DNA from: an uncultured Duncaniella sp. | GTDB lineage: Bacteria > Bacteroidota > Bacteroidia > Bacteroidales > Muribaculaceae | Length of the DNA: 64,000 nucleotides | Assembly (NCBI GenBank): GCA_910576785.1 | Contig: CAJTJG010000003.1 | Location: 131,770-195,769, forward strand | Direction: 5' to 3' | Shown: piece by piece, positions 1-7,617 of the stretch | Position numbering within the stretch: the stretch's first letter is position 1 | How the letters are laid out: the number at the start of each line of letters is the position of its first letter | Notes under the pieces: model-generated | What the model was told of the DNA's origin: nothing | The model's database searches: none | The model's input: the letters and a program-made list of their open reading frames with translations, nothing else | Made by a program: the position numbers and the translations under genes

Positions 1-1
1 G

Positions 2-1927
2 CTGGTGGAAGGAATCGCGTTCTCCATCACACATGACAGCGAGAACCCTAACATCGTTTACCTCAAGAGCCTCCTGCCCGCCTCCTATCAGGTGGCTTGG
101 GAGACTCCCCAGGGCCGTTCGGTAGGGTCGGAGCGTACGCTCAGGATCCCCTTCGACGGCAGCTATGAGATCCGTATGGGTGTGAACACCCGCGGTGGAT
201 ATGTATGGAGCGAGCCGGCCGACTTCACCATCGATGACTTCTGCGCATCGTTTGTCGACCACTTCCTCTGGACACGTATCTCCGGCGGTGTCGGTCAGTC
301 CAAGACATGGCAGCTCGACCTCGCCGTGCTCGAGGACGGATCGAACAAGACCACCTTCTGGAAGGGTCCCCACTGGTTCTTCAACACCAACTATACCTGG
401 GATCATCTCCACGCAGCCTCCGAGAACGAGACTACCTATGCCAACTACATGGACTCCGATCCGTGGGAGAAATCGGCAGCCATCAATCCCGCTGATGTGC
501 CCACCGATGCCAACGGCAACGAGGCCAACTGGTACTGGGCTGCCGACTATGCCGGCAACTCATGGATGTGTGCCGCACAGAACTACGGCTATATCACATT
601 CGACCTGATCAACGGTGCCAATGTGACCATCACTGACGCTGACGGCAATGTGGTGAGCAAGGGCTCGTATATGCTCGATGTGGACAACCACACCCTGACC
701 CTCTCGGACTGCTATCCCCTCGAGACAACCGACGGCCGCACACACGAGCGTTTCCTCCAGCTGCTCTATCTCTCCAACGATGCCATGCAGCTGTTGGCCC
801 CCTCGCAGGGTGTAGCCCTCAATTATGTCACCAAGGACTACTTCGAGAACTATGTGGAGAATACCGAGGAGCCCGAACCCTCTCTGCCCGACGGATGGAA
901 GGATGACATCTCGCAGACCGTCATCACCTCCGTGAAGTGGGTGCTCTCCGACCAGAATCCTCTCGACTGGGCCAACCTCGACGGTTCGCTCATGAACAAC
1001 TGGAAGACTCCCGCCGACTATCCCGACTGGCTCGGTACTCCCGATCCCGCCAGCTATGCCGGCTTCTCGATGACCCTCGACAGCAAGGACAACTCCGCCA
1101 CCTTCGCTTATCCCGACGGCACCGTGCTTGAGTGCACCTATGAACTCGATGACAAGGGTATCTATACCTTCTCGGAGGCAGTTCCCTCGTTCTCGCTGGT
1201 AGGCTGGGCCTCGTTTGCCGTGGATGGCAACAATGCCCTGCGTATCACCTCGATCGAGAAGGACCCCATGGGCAATATCTCCGGTATGTGGCTCGGCGCA
1301 CGCGACGCTGTCAAGCCCGAGTACATGGCTTACCACTTCACTCCGTCGGCCGGATCTTCGTCGGCTGCCGATCCCATGGAGGCCTGGAAGAAGGCTCTCT
1401 GCGGCAAGACATTCACCCCCAACACCAACGCTTTCTGCGATTGGGTGAACTTCGATCTTTCCGGCGGATGGACTCCTCCGAGCTCATTTGGCGATGACTA
1501 CAGCTCCAACGGTTGGATCTGGAACGCTGATGTGGCACAGGTGGCCAAGAGCGCCTCGCTCACATTCACGGATGCCAACGGCCAGATCATGGCTGCGCTG
1601 AGCTACACCAAGTTTGACGGCACACAGGTGAACGAGAGCGGTGTGGTGACCATCAACAATGACACCCCCTCCCTCAAGCTCCCCTTCCCCCTCATTGACT
1701 ACACCGGGACTGCCGCAAGCTGGCTCCCCACCACTAATGAGAAAGGCGCCAACTGGACCACTCCTCTCGCATCTGACGAGTGGATCTGGCTTAGCCATTC
1801 GATTGTCGGCAACAACCTCTCCAACATCGACACCAACGGCTTCTGGCTGGCCGGCGTCATAAACGCCACATCGGCCGGTGACGACAAGGATGAGCTTATC
1901 GCCTACTGGTGGAAGGTCAAAGAATAA
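2..1927 (+). CDS. Partial PKD-like/repeat-domain surface glycan-locus protein (5' end cut by window)
   Basis: The frame is open to the left edge, so the true start lies outside; a GTG at 5 is only the first possible in-window start. The first ~75 residues resemble the PKD-like fold of Bacteroidetes surface glycan-binding proteins (a stretch like GSYEIRMGVNTRGGYVWSEP followed by FTIDDF). Three related blocks of about 160-200 residues follow (near residues 80-290, 300-455 and 465-640). Each holds a Trp-rich start, a T/D-rich strand such as SLTFTDANGQ, and a W-x-L/W-L-A segment near its end, suggesting tandem lipocalin-like beta barrels. I do not recognise the family by name. It sits 79 nt upstream of a GH5 glycanase lipoprotein on the same strand, which suggests a glycan-binding or glycan-processing role at the cell surface. 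Function is inferred from context only. Confidence 0.7.
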   Translation: MVEGIAFSITHDSENPNIVYLKSLLPASYQVAWETPQGRSVGSERTLRIPFDGSYEIRMGVNTRGGYVWSEPADFTIDDFCASFVDHFLWTRISGGVGQSKTWQLDLAVLEDGSNKTTFWKGPHWFFNTNYTWDHLHAASENETTYANYMDSDPWEKSAAINPADVPTDANGNEANWYWAADYAGNSWMCAAQNYGYITFDLINGANVTITDADGNVVSKGSYMLDVDNHTLTLSDCYPLETTDGRTHERFLQLLYLSNDAMQLLAPSQGVALNYVTKDYFENYVENTEEPEPSLPDGWKDDISQTVITSVKWVLSDQNPLDWANLDGSLMNNWKTPADYPDWLGTPDPASYAGFSMTLDSKDNSATFAYPDGTVLECTYELDDKGIYTFSEAVPSFSLVGWASFAVDGNNALRITSIEKDPMGNISGMWLGARDAVKPEYMAYHFTPSAGSSSAADPMEAWKKALCGKTFTPNTNAFCDWVNFDLSGGWTPPSSFGDDYSSNGWIWNADVAQVAKSASLTFTDANGQIMAALSYTKFDGTQVNESGVVTINNDTPSLKLPFPLIDYTGTAASWLPTTNEKGANWTTPLASDEWIWLSHSIVGNNLSNIDTNGFWLAGVINATSAGDDKDELIAYWWKVKE

Positions 1928-1954
1928 TCACTGAATCATTATCCTATCCCTAAC

Positions 1955-1990
1955 CGGGGGGAAGGCCACTCAAGAGCAGCCTTCCCCCCG
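1955..1990 (+). terminator. 12-bp perfect hairpin between the surface protein and GH5 gene
   Basis: CGGGGGGAAGGC at 1955-1966 pairs perfectly with 1979-1990 around a 12-nt loop. No T-tract follows, and the next ORF starts 17 nt later. It may be a partial terminator or an mRNA stabiliser/processing hairpin within one transcript, not a full stop. Confidence 0.55.
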
Positions 1991-2006
1991 ATTTCAGAAA
2001 TACTCT

Positions 2007-3755
2007 ATGAAAAATATCAAACTCAAATTTCTTTCCGCATTGTTTGCCATCCTCTCCATTGGCGTATTGTCGGCTTGCGGAGATGACAACAATGATCCCG
2101 CTCCCTCCATTGACTTCAAACTCTCGGCCACCGAGGTGGACTTCAAGCAGGGCGGAGGTGACAGGGAGATCACCGTACAATGCTCATCGGCTCCCGAGGT
2201 GACTACCGATGCCTCGTGGGCCCTGACCCTCGGCAAGCCTGCAGCAGTGGGCTCGAAGGGTAATCTCTACAAATTCACCGTCAGCGCTCCCGTCAACGAT
2301 GCTACCGATCCGCGCACGGCCACTGTCACCGTCAAGGCCGGCTCGCAGAGCGGTACTGTCAAGATCACTCAGGCCGGAACAGGCTTCAAGCTCACTGAGG
2401 ATGCCGTATCGTCCACACAGTTCGCCATGGGCGGTGGGGCGGCCACGGTAAAGTTCGTGACGTTGTCTGACTATACCGTCACCCCTTCCGCTTCGTGGAT
2501 CACCACCACAGAGGAGAGCAAGGCTGACGATGCGGTGACTCTCCGCGTAAACGTCGCCCCCAATACCGGCGAGGCACGTGAGGGTAGCGTCACCATCGAT
2601 GCCGGAGGCAGCACAGCCACCGTCACCGTGAAACAGGATGCCTATGATGCCTCGGCTGTCAACATGAGCAGCAATGCCCGTCAGCTCGCGGCCAAGATAT
2701 ATGCCGGTGTCAATATCGGCAACACTATGGAGACTCCCGACAAGGAGGCTTCGTGGAACTGCCCCCGTGTGAACCGCGATTATATCCGTGGTCTGAAAGC
2801 CATGGGATTCAATGCCGTGCGTGTGCCCTGTGCGTGGGACAGCCATGTGACCGACAAGGCCAACAATACCATCGATCCCGCATGGCTCGACCGTGTGGAC
2901 GAGGTTGTGAGCTGGATCGTCGACGAGGGTATGTATGCCATAGTCAATATCCACTGGGACGGCGGCTGGCTCGAGGACAACATCAACAAGGGCTATCAGG
3001 AGTCCATCAACAAGAAACAGCATGACTACTGGACACAGATAGCCACACGCCTCAACGGTTACGACGAGCATCTGCTCTTCGCCGGCATGAACGAGCCGGG
3101 CATGAACGGCGGTATATCCGGCGGTCTGGACGCCATCATGAAGTATCAGCAGACTTTCGTGGATGCCGTACGCGCCACGGGTGGCAACAATGCCGTGCGT
3201 GTGCTCATCAACCAGGGCCCGTCCACCAACATCGACGAGACTGTCAAGGCTTCCTACAAGCTCCCCACCGACAAGGTGGCTGACCGCCAGATGGTGGAGA
3301 TACACATGTATGATCCCTCCGACTATACCATTCTCGAGAAGGGACGCAAGGATGGCAATGCCGATGCCTGGGCCGACTATGCCAAGTACTACTGGGGTTC
3401 GGAGTTCCATCTGCCCGGTTCGGTGCGCAACACTACCTGGGGTAATGAGTCAGATATCGAGAAGCAGCTGAAGAAGATGTATAACACCTATGCCTCAAAG
3501 GGTATCCCCGTGATCATGGGTGAGTATGCATGTCAGGTGCGCGACGCCTCGGCCCCTGATATCGATATGGAGCGCTTCGAGAAGAGCCGTGCCTACTGGA
3601 CACGCTTCGTCACCAAGACCGCCAAGGATAACGGCTGCGTGCCTTTCTATTGGGAGACCGGCGGTGACATCAACCGCACCAACGGCAGTGTGAGACTCAA
3701 GTATGCCATCGATGGGCTCATGCAGGGCGCTTCGGAGGGCATCTACCCTTTCTGA
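2007..3755 (+). CDS. GH5 family endo-glycanase lipoprotein with two BACON domains
   Basis: 582 aa. The lipoprotein signal peptide ends in a lipobox LSAC followed by the acidic run GDDNND, consistent with Bacteroidetes surface-lipoprotein export. Two BACON domains follow (about residues 38-120 and 127-215; both contain the A-S-W-x-(L/I)-T core). The GH5 barrel starts near residue 225 (IYAGVNIGNTMETP). The acid/base is Glu363 in GMNEPG and the nucleophile is Glu506 in IMGEYAC; HWDGGW precedes them. The NIGNT start and overall pattern resemble GH5_4 beta-glucanase/xyloglucanase enzymes, but the subfamily is my inference. It probably cleaves beta-linked plant glycan backbones at the cell surface. 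It follows the surface protein at 2-1927, likely in the same locus. Confidence 0.88.
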   Translation: MKNIKLKFLSALFAILSIGVLSACGDDNNDPAPSIDFKLSATEVDFKQGGGDREITVQCSSAPEVTTDASWALTLGKPAAVGSKGNLYKFTVSAPVNDATDPRTATVTVKAGSQSGTVKITQAGTGFKLTEDAVSSTQFAMGGGAATVKFVTLSDYTVTPSASWITTTEESKADDAVTLRVNVAPNTGEAREGSVTIDAGGSTATVTVKQDAYDASAVNMSSNARQLAAKIYAGVNIGNTMETPDKEASWNCPRVNRDYIRGLKAMGFNAVRVPCAWDSHVTDKANNTIDPAWLDRVDEVVSWIVDEGMYAIVNIHWDGGWLEDNINKGYQESINKKQHDYWTQIATRLNGYDEHLLFAGMNEPGMNGGISGGLDAIMKYQQTFVDAVRATGGNNAVRVLINQGPSTNIDETVKASYKLPTDKVADRQMVEIHMYDPSDYTILEKGRKDGNADAWADYAKYYWGSEFHLPGSVRNTTWGNESDIEKQLKKMYNTYASKGIPVIMGEYACQVRDASAPDIDMERFEKSRAYWTRFVTKTAKDNGCVPFYWETGGDINRTNGSVRLKYAIDGLMQGASEGIYPF

Positions 3756-3783
3756 TCGACTCCGTGAGTCCTCATAATTGACA

Positions 3784-3895
3784 GAAGGACACAGAAGGAC
3801 AAAGAAAGGACAAAAGTGACAAAAAATAATTAATTATTACACAGATAATTAATATTTTGTCACTTTTGTCCTTTCTTTGTCCTTCTGTGTCCTTC
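3784..3895. repeat. Long inverted repeat, 41-bp perfect arms (LIR copy 1)
   Basis: Arms 3784-3824 and 3855-3895 are exact reverse complements around a 30-nt AT-rich loop. One strand is purine-rich with the core GAAGGACAAAG...GGACAAAAGTGACAAAA. It lies between convergent genes (GH5 and the DUF3298 gene), so it probably works as a bidirectional terminator or a very stable 3'-end hairpin. Related copies are at 6823, 28247, 33691 and 39898. Confidence 0.85.
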
Positions 3896-3924
3896 TATAT
3901 TTTGGCACACCGGAAGGATCAGGA

Positions 3925-4785
3925 TCAGTATTCGGTGTCGAAGAGTGCTTTGGCTTCGGGTTTGATGAAGGATGCTATCTCGTAGGGGTAGACGGGTATG
4001 TCGATCATCCCTGCGGAGTAGGGTGCTATCTCATAGGGATTGTAGTGGAAATAAAGCACGTTGCCGGATATGTAGGGATAGCCGGGTTTGGTGAGCTGCG
4101 AGGTGAAGATGCCTGCGCGTTCGAGCATGTTCTCGGGCACTTCGAGCTGACGCGAGAGAGCTGTCCGGATCACGGGCATGATCGAGTCGACACCCGCGGG
4201 AGTGAGAATGTCGTCAAGAGCAAGCACTTTGGCCGACTGGAGATCGTAGGTGAATGGACGGGTGGCGGTGTAGGGGTGAGCGCCTCCGAGATATGATGAG
4301 GTTGTCACCTGATAGGTGGCGTAGTCCTGGGTTAGTTCAGAGACCTGTGCATTGACGGCGGTGAAGTATGTGCGTACACCGTCGGCGTTGGGGATGCTGT
4401 CGACCGCGGTGATGTGTTTGCCACCGGGCATGTCGGCAAACATGGATGTGTCGTTGAGGAATGCGTGCATGGCATCGTTTATGGCCATGCCTGTAGTATC
4501 GCCGTAGCAGAAGGTGACGAGCGAGTCCTGAAGAGTCTTGAGATCAGCTTTGCCGAACTCCTCAGGCCACTGTACGGTGGTGTACAGATCGAGGTAGGCA
4601 GTGTCGCCATCCATCTCTACACGATAGTTCTGCTCTGCCGACTTTATGACCTGCTTCACTGTAAATTCGGATATCTCCGATGTATTCCCGTCCTTGGGTG
4701 CAGACTCGACGGATTTGCCTCCGCATGCACTCATCGCGGCGAGGAGTCCGATGGCTGCAAATGGGATTAAGACTCTCTTTTTCAT
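3925..4785 (-). CDS. DUF3298/RsiV-like lipoprotein
   Basis: 286 aa. The signal peptide ends at a lipobox (AAMSAC), so it is probably a lipid-anchored envelope protein. The C-terminal half carries the DUF3298 pattern: a SYLGGAHPY motif mid-protein and a Y-F-H-Y-N-P-Y-E-I-A-P-Y-S-A-G segment followed by IPVYPYEI near the end. The N-terminal half is DUF4163-like. In Gram-positives the same pair of domains forms the extracellular part of RsiV, the lysozyme-sensing anti-sigma factor. Here there is no anti-sigma N-terminus and no adjacent sigma gene, so a ligand-binding role is only a possibility. It is transcribed towards the GH5 gene, separated by a long inverted repeat. Confidence 0.75.
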   Translation of the reverse strand: MKKRVLIPFAAIGLLAAMSACGGKSVESAPKDGNTSEISEFTVKQVIKSAEQNYRVEMDGDTAYLDLYTTVQWPEEFGKADLKTLQDSLVTFCYGDTTGMAINDAMHAFLNDTSMFADMPGGKHITAVDSIPNADGVRTYFTAVNAQVSELTQDYATYQVTTSSYLGGAHPYTATRPFTYDLQSAKVLALDDILTPAGVDSIMPVIRTALSRQLEVPENMLERAGIFTSQLTKPGYPYISGNVLYFHYNPYEIAPYSAGMIDIPVYPYEIASFIKPEAKALFDTEY

Positions 4786-4817
4786 TTTGTTAAGAAATAT
4801 TTAGTTAAAATTTGTTG

Positions 4818-4849
4818 CAAATTTGGGCATTTTTTCTCAATCCGCCAAA
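4818..4849 (-). promoter_or_regulatory. Likely promoter of the DUF3298 lipoprotein gene
   Basis: Reading the minus strand, TTTG (4849-4846), a 20-nt spacer and CAAATTTG (4825-4818) match the Bacteroidetes promoter except for the first T of the -7 box. The start codon at 4785 lies about 30 nt downstream. The 347-nt gap 4786-5132 also holds a perfect 12-bp palindrome AGCGTATACGCT at 4929-4940 and the acpP promoter; I see no other gene in it. Confidence 0.45.
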
Positions 4850-5059
4850 AAAACTTTGTTTCTTCGGGCGTATATTCTTATAAACAATGTCGGGGGGCGA
4901 GGAGTTTGCAATGGGTTACAAAAGCGAGAGCGTATACGCTTAAGCCCAATATCATACGTGATTAAGGAATAAAACAGAGAAATAAGCCAAAAATTAGGAT
5001 AAATAAGCCTAATTAACATCTTTATACTTTTTATGCTTTAATAATTGGCGAAAAATTCG

Positions 5060-5067
5060 TTACTTTG
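5060..5067 (+). promoter_or_regulatory. Probable -7 element of the acpP-fabF promoter
   Basis: TTACTTTG followed by CA, the form often seen before strongly expressed Bacteroidetes genes, lies 65 nt before the acpP start. No good TTTG -33 element is visible 19-21 nt upstream. Confidence 0.5.
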
Positions 5068-5132
5068 CACCGCGAATCTAAGGACTCGCCACTAAAAACC
5101 GAAAATTACTAATCAAAACTCTTTTAACTACT

Positions 5133-5369
5133 ATGTCAGAAATTGCATCTCGAGTTAAAGCTATCATTGTAGACAAACTCGGTGTTGACGAAAACGAAGT
5201 GACCGAAACCGCAGAATTCACCAAGGATCTTGGCGCAGACAGCCTCGACACCGTAGAACTCATCATGGAATTCGAGAAAGAATTTGGCATCACCATTCCC
5301 GATGACAAGGCTGAGGGCATCCGCACAGTAGCCGACGCTATCTCCTATATCGAGAACGCCGAGAAGTAA
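5133..5369 (+). CDS. acpP: Acyl carrier protein
   Basis: 78 aa, the usual AcpP length. The 4'-phosphopantetheine attachment site is Ser37 in LGADSLDTVELIMEFE, and the protein is acidic as expected. It carries growing acyl chains on the phosphopantetheine arm during type II fatty acid synthesis in the cytoplasm, handing them to FabF (next gene) and to acyltransferases. The start is set by MSEIASRVKAII, which aligns with known AcpP N-termini. acpP and fabF are 135 nt apart on the same strand with a hairpin in the gap, the common acpP-fabF arrangement; the hairpin may let acpP be made in excess over fabF. Confidence 0.97.
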   Translation: MSEIASRVKAIIVDKLGVDENEVTETAEFTKDLGADSLDTVELIMEFEKEFGITIPDDKAEGIRTVADAISYIENAEK

Positions 5370-5430
5370 AAAAGGTCAACTCCGGAAACCCCACGGCCGG
5401 AACGCCGCAGGGTATCTGACCACCCTAAAA

Positions 5431-5461
5431 GGCTCCACACGCCTCGTTGCGCGGTGGAGCC
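5431..5461 (+). terminator. Hairpin between acpP and fabF (possible attenuator)
   Basis: GGCTCCAC at 5431-5438 pairs with GTGGAGCC at 5454-5461 around a 15-nt loop, followed by TTATCGC, not a run of T. It could reduce read-through so that acpP exceeds fabF. Confidence 0.45.
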
Positions 5462-5504
5462 TTATCGCAGTTAATAAAGGACCATAATCACACATAAAGA
5501 TACA

Positions 5505-6773
5505 ATGGAATTAAAGAGAGTTGTAGTGACCGGACTTGGCGCCATCACTCCGATAGGCAATGATGTTGAGACCACCTGGCTCAACGCAGTGGCCGGCAAG
5601 AGCGGTGCCGCTCCCATCACACATTTCGACGCTTCGAAATTCAAGACCCAGTTCGCATGTGAGGTCAAGGAGTACAATGCTGCCGATCATTTCGACCGCA
5701 AGAAGCTCCGCCAGCTTGACCTCTACGCCCAGTACGGTATTGTCGCAGCCCGTCAGGCCGTGGCCGATTCAGGCATCCTTGATGCTGCCAATCTCGACCG
5801 CAACCGTGTGGGTGTGATCGTAGCCGCCGGCATCGGTGGTCTCCACACCTTCGAGGAGGAGGCCGGCTACTATGCCGTGAACGGCGCCGAGCAGGGTCCG
5901 AAATACAATCCCTTCTTCATCCCCAAGATGATCGCCGACATCGCATCGGGCCACATATCCATGGAGTATGAGTTCCACGGACCGAACTTCGGTGTGGTAT
6001 CCGCATGCGCATCGTCCAACAATGCCATCATCGACGCATTCAACCTCATCCGTCTGGGCAAGGCTGACGCTATCGTGACCGGTGGCGCCGAGGCAGCCAT
6101 CTATCCTGCCGGCGTGGGCGGTTTCAACTCCATGCATGCCCTCTCCACCCGCAATGACAGCCCCGAGACTGCATCACGTCCCTTCAGCGCCTCGCGCGAC
6201 GGCTTCGTAATGGGCGAGGGTTCGGTAGTGTTGATGCTCGAGGAACTCGAGCATGCCAAGGCCCGCGGCGCCAAGATTTATGCCGAGGTGGCCGGTGGCG
6301 GCATGAGCGCCGACGCTTATCATCTCACCGCCACTCATCCCGAGGGTCTGGGAGCCAAGCTTTCCATGAAGAACGCCCTCGATGACGCAGGCATGAAGCC
6401 CGAGGATATCGACTATATCAACGTGCACGGCACTTCCACTCCCGTGGGTGATATCTCGGAGGTGAAGGCTATCGTGGAGCTTTTCGGCGATCAGGCCCAC
6501 AAGCTCAACATCAGCTCCACCAAGTCGATGACCGGCCACCTTCTCGGTGCCACCGGTGCGCTCGAGGCCATGTTCTCCGTGCTTGCCTGCAAGAACGGCA
6601 TCGTGCCCCCCACCATCAACCATGAGGAGGGCGACGAGGATGAGAATATCGACTACTCGCTCAACTTCACCTTCAACAAGGCTCAGGAGCGTCCCGTACG
6701 TGCGGCTCTCTCCAATTCCTTCGGTTTCGGCGGCCACAATGCCACCGTCATCGTGAAGCGCTACGAGGATTGA
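5505..6773 (+). CDS. fabF: 3-oxoacyl-[ACP] synthase II
   Basis: 422 aa, full length for FabF. It catalyses decarboxylative condensation of malonyl-ACP with acyl-ACP, the elongation step of fatty acid synthesis. The Cys-His-His triad is visible: Cys168 in VSACASSNN, His308 in NVHGTSTPVGD and His345 in MTGHLLGATGA. The Gly-rich end FGFGGHNATVIVK is also present. The N-terminus RRVVVTG-like (KRVVVTGLGAITPIG) supports the chosen ATG. It is downstream of acpP with a short hairpin between, and probably shares its promoter. The cis-unsaturated elongation role of FabF is known for the family; nothing here tells FabF from FabB except overall similarity and the acpP neighbourhood. Confidence 0.96.
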   Translation: MELKRVVVTGLGAITPIGNDVETTWLNAVAGKSGAAPITHFDASKFKTQFACEVKEYNAADHFDRKKLRQLDLYAQYGIVAARQAVADSGILDAANLDRNRVGVIVAAGIGGLHTFEEEAGYYAVNGAEQGPKYNPFFIPKMIADIASGHISMEYEFHGPNFGVVSACASSNNAIIDAFNLIRLGKADAIVTGGAEAAIYPAGVGGFNSMHALSTRNDSPETASRPFSASRDGFVMGEGSVVLMLEELEHAKARGAKIYAEVAGGGMSADAYHLTATHPEGLGAKLSMKNALDDAGMKPEDIDYINVHGTSTPVGDISEVKAIVELFGDQAHKLNISSTKSMTGHLLGATGALEAMFSVLACKNGIVPPTINHEEGDEDENIDYSLNFTFNKAQERPVRAALSNSFGFGGHNATVIVKRYED

Positions 6774-6822
6774 TATCCGCCTTGTTCCTGAACAAATAGT
6801 AAAGACTGTGTCATAATCGACA

Positions 6823-6879
6823 GAAAGATACAGAAGTCCCTATAACGCATTCCGCATTATAGGGACTTCTGTATCTTTC
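6823..6879. repeat. Inverted repeat, 23-bp perfect arms (LIR copy 2)
   Basis: Arms 6823-6845 and 6857-6879 are perfectly complementary around an 11-nt loop. The outer part (GAAAGATACAGAAG) is shared with the copy at 28247, but the inner part is different. It lies between fabF and ispD, both plus strand, so it probably terminates fabF transcription. Confidence 0.8.
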
Positions 6880-6914
6880 CGCTTTCCGGCACATCACATC
6901 AATATTCAACCCCT

Positions 6915-7601
6915 ATGACGACGGATTGCATAATAGTAGTAGCCGCGGGGAGCGGGTCGCGCTACGGCGCAGATCTCCCCAAGCAGTTCTGCCCTCTGGG
7001 TGGACGACCTCTGCTCATGACCACTCTGGAACGCCTTGCGGCGTGCGCTCCGCAGGCCAGACTTATAGTTGTGCTCAGCAAGGATATGTTCGGCGTGTGG
7101 GCCGACATGTGCCGCGAGCAGTCGTTCAAGCTACATCACGAGATATTTGCCGGGGGGAGCTCGCGTGCCGAGAGTGTGCGCAATGCCCTGCGCCATATCG
7201 ATCCGGCCACCACAGGGTGGATAGCCGTGCATGATGCCGCCCGTCCGGTGGTGACGGCTGATATGTTCGCCCGTCTGCTCGATGCACTCCCAGGGGCCGA
7301 CGGGGCCATTCCGGCAGTCGCCGTCACCGATTCGCTGAGGGTGGTTGATCCCTCAGACGGATCGTCGCGGAGCGTTGACCGCTCCACCCTCCGTGCCGTA
7401 CAGACGCCGCAGGTATTCCACGGGCGGCTTCTCATCGCCGCCAATGACCGCGAGCTGCTACCGACTTTCACCGACGATGCTTCGGTGATGGAGGCCGCCG
7501 GCTATACGCGCCTGCGCCTTGTGGAGGGGGATACGCGGAATATCAAGGTGACCAATCCCGGCGATATGGCTATAGCCGAAATGCATCTCGCCACACTCTG
7601 A
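6915..7601 (+). CDS. ispD: 2-C-methyl-D-erythritol 4-phosphate cytidylyltransferase
   Basis: 228 aa, normal for IspD. It transfers CMP from CTP to MEP in the non-mevalonate isoprenoid pathway. The nucleotide-binding signature VVAAGSGSRYGADLPKQF is at residues 8-25. The conserved HDAARP appears mid-protein (WIAVHDAARPVVT), followed by VTDSLR and QTPQVF. The C-terminal DDASVMEAAG and NIKVTNPGD segments are typical. recG starts 16 nt downstream, and the two are likely cotranscribed. A DXS-like enzyme of the same pathway is encoded at 26464-28206 but is not linked in an operon. Confidence 0.95.
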   Translation: MTTDCIIVVAAGSGSRYGADLPKQFCPLGGRPLLMTTLERLAACAPQARLIVVLSKDMFGVWADMCREQSFKLHHEIFAGGSSRAESVRNALRHIDPATTGWIAVHDAARPVVTADMFARLLDALPGADGAIPAVAVTDSLRVVDPSDGSSRSVDRSTLRAVQTPQVFHGRLLIAANDRELLPTFTDDASVMEAAGYTRLRLVEGDTRNIKVTNPGDMAIAEMHLATL

Positions 7602-7617
7602 CTATCTATCAACGGTC

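Noticed and set aside
4837..5019. 60-aa minus-strand ORF before acpP
   Set aside because: AT-rich intergenic DNA, atypical composition, no promoter or motif.
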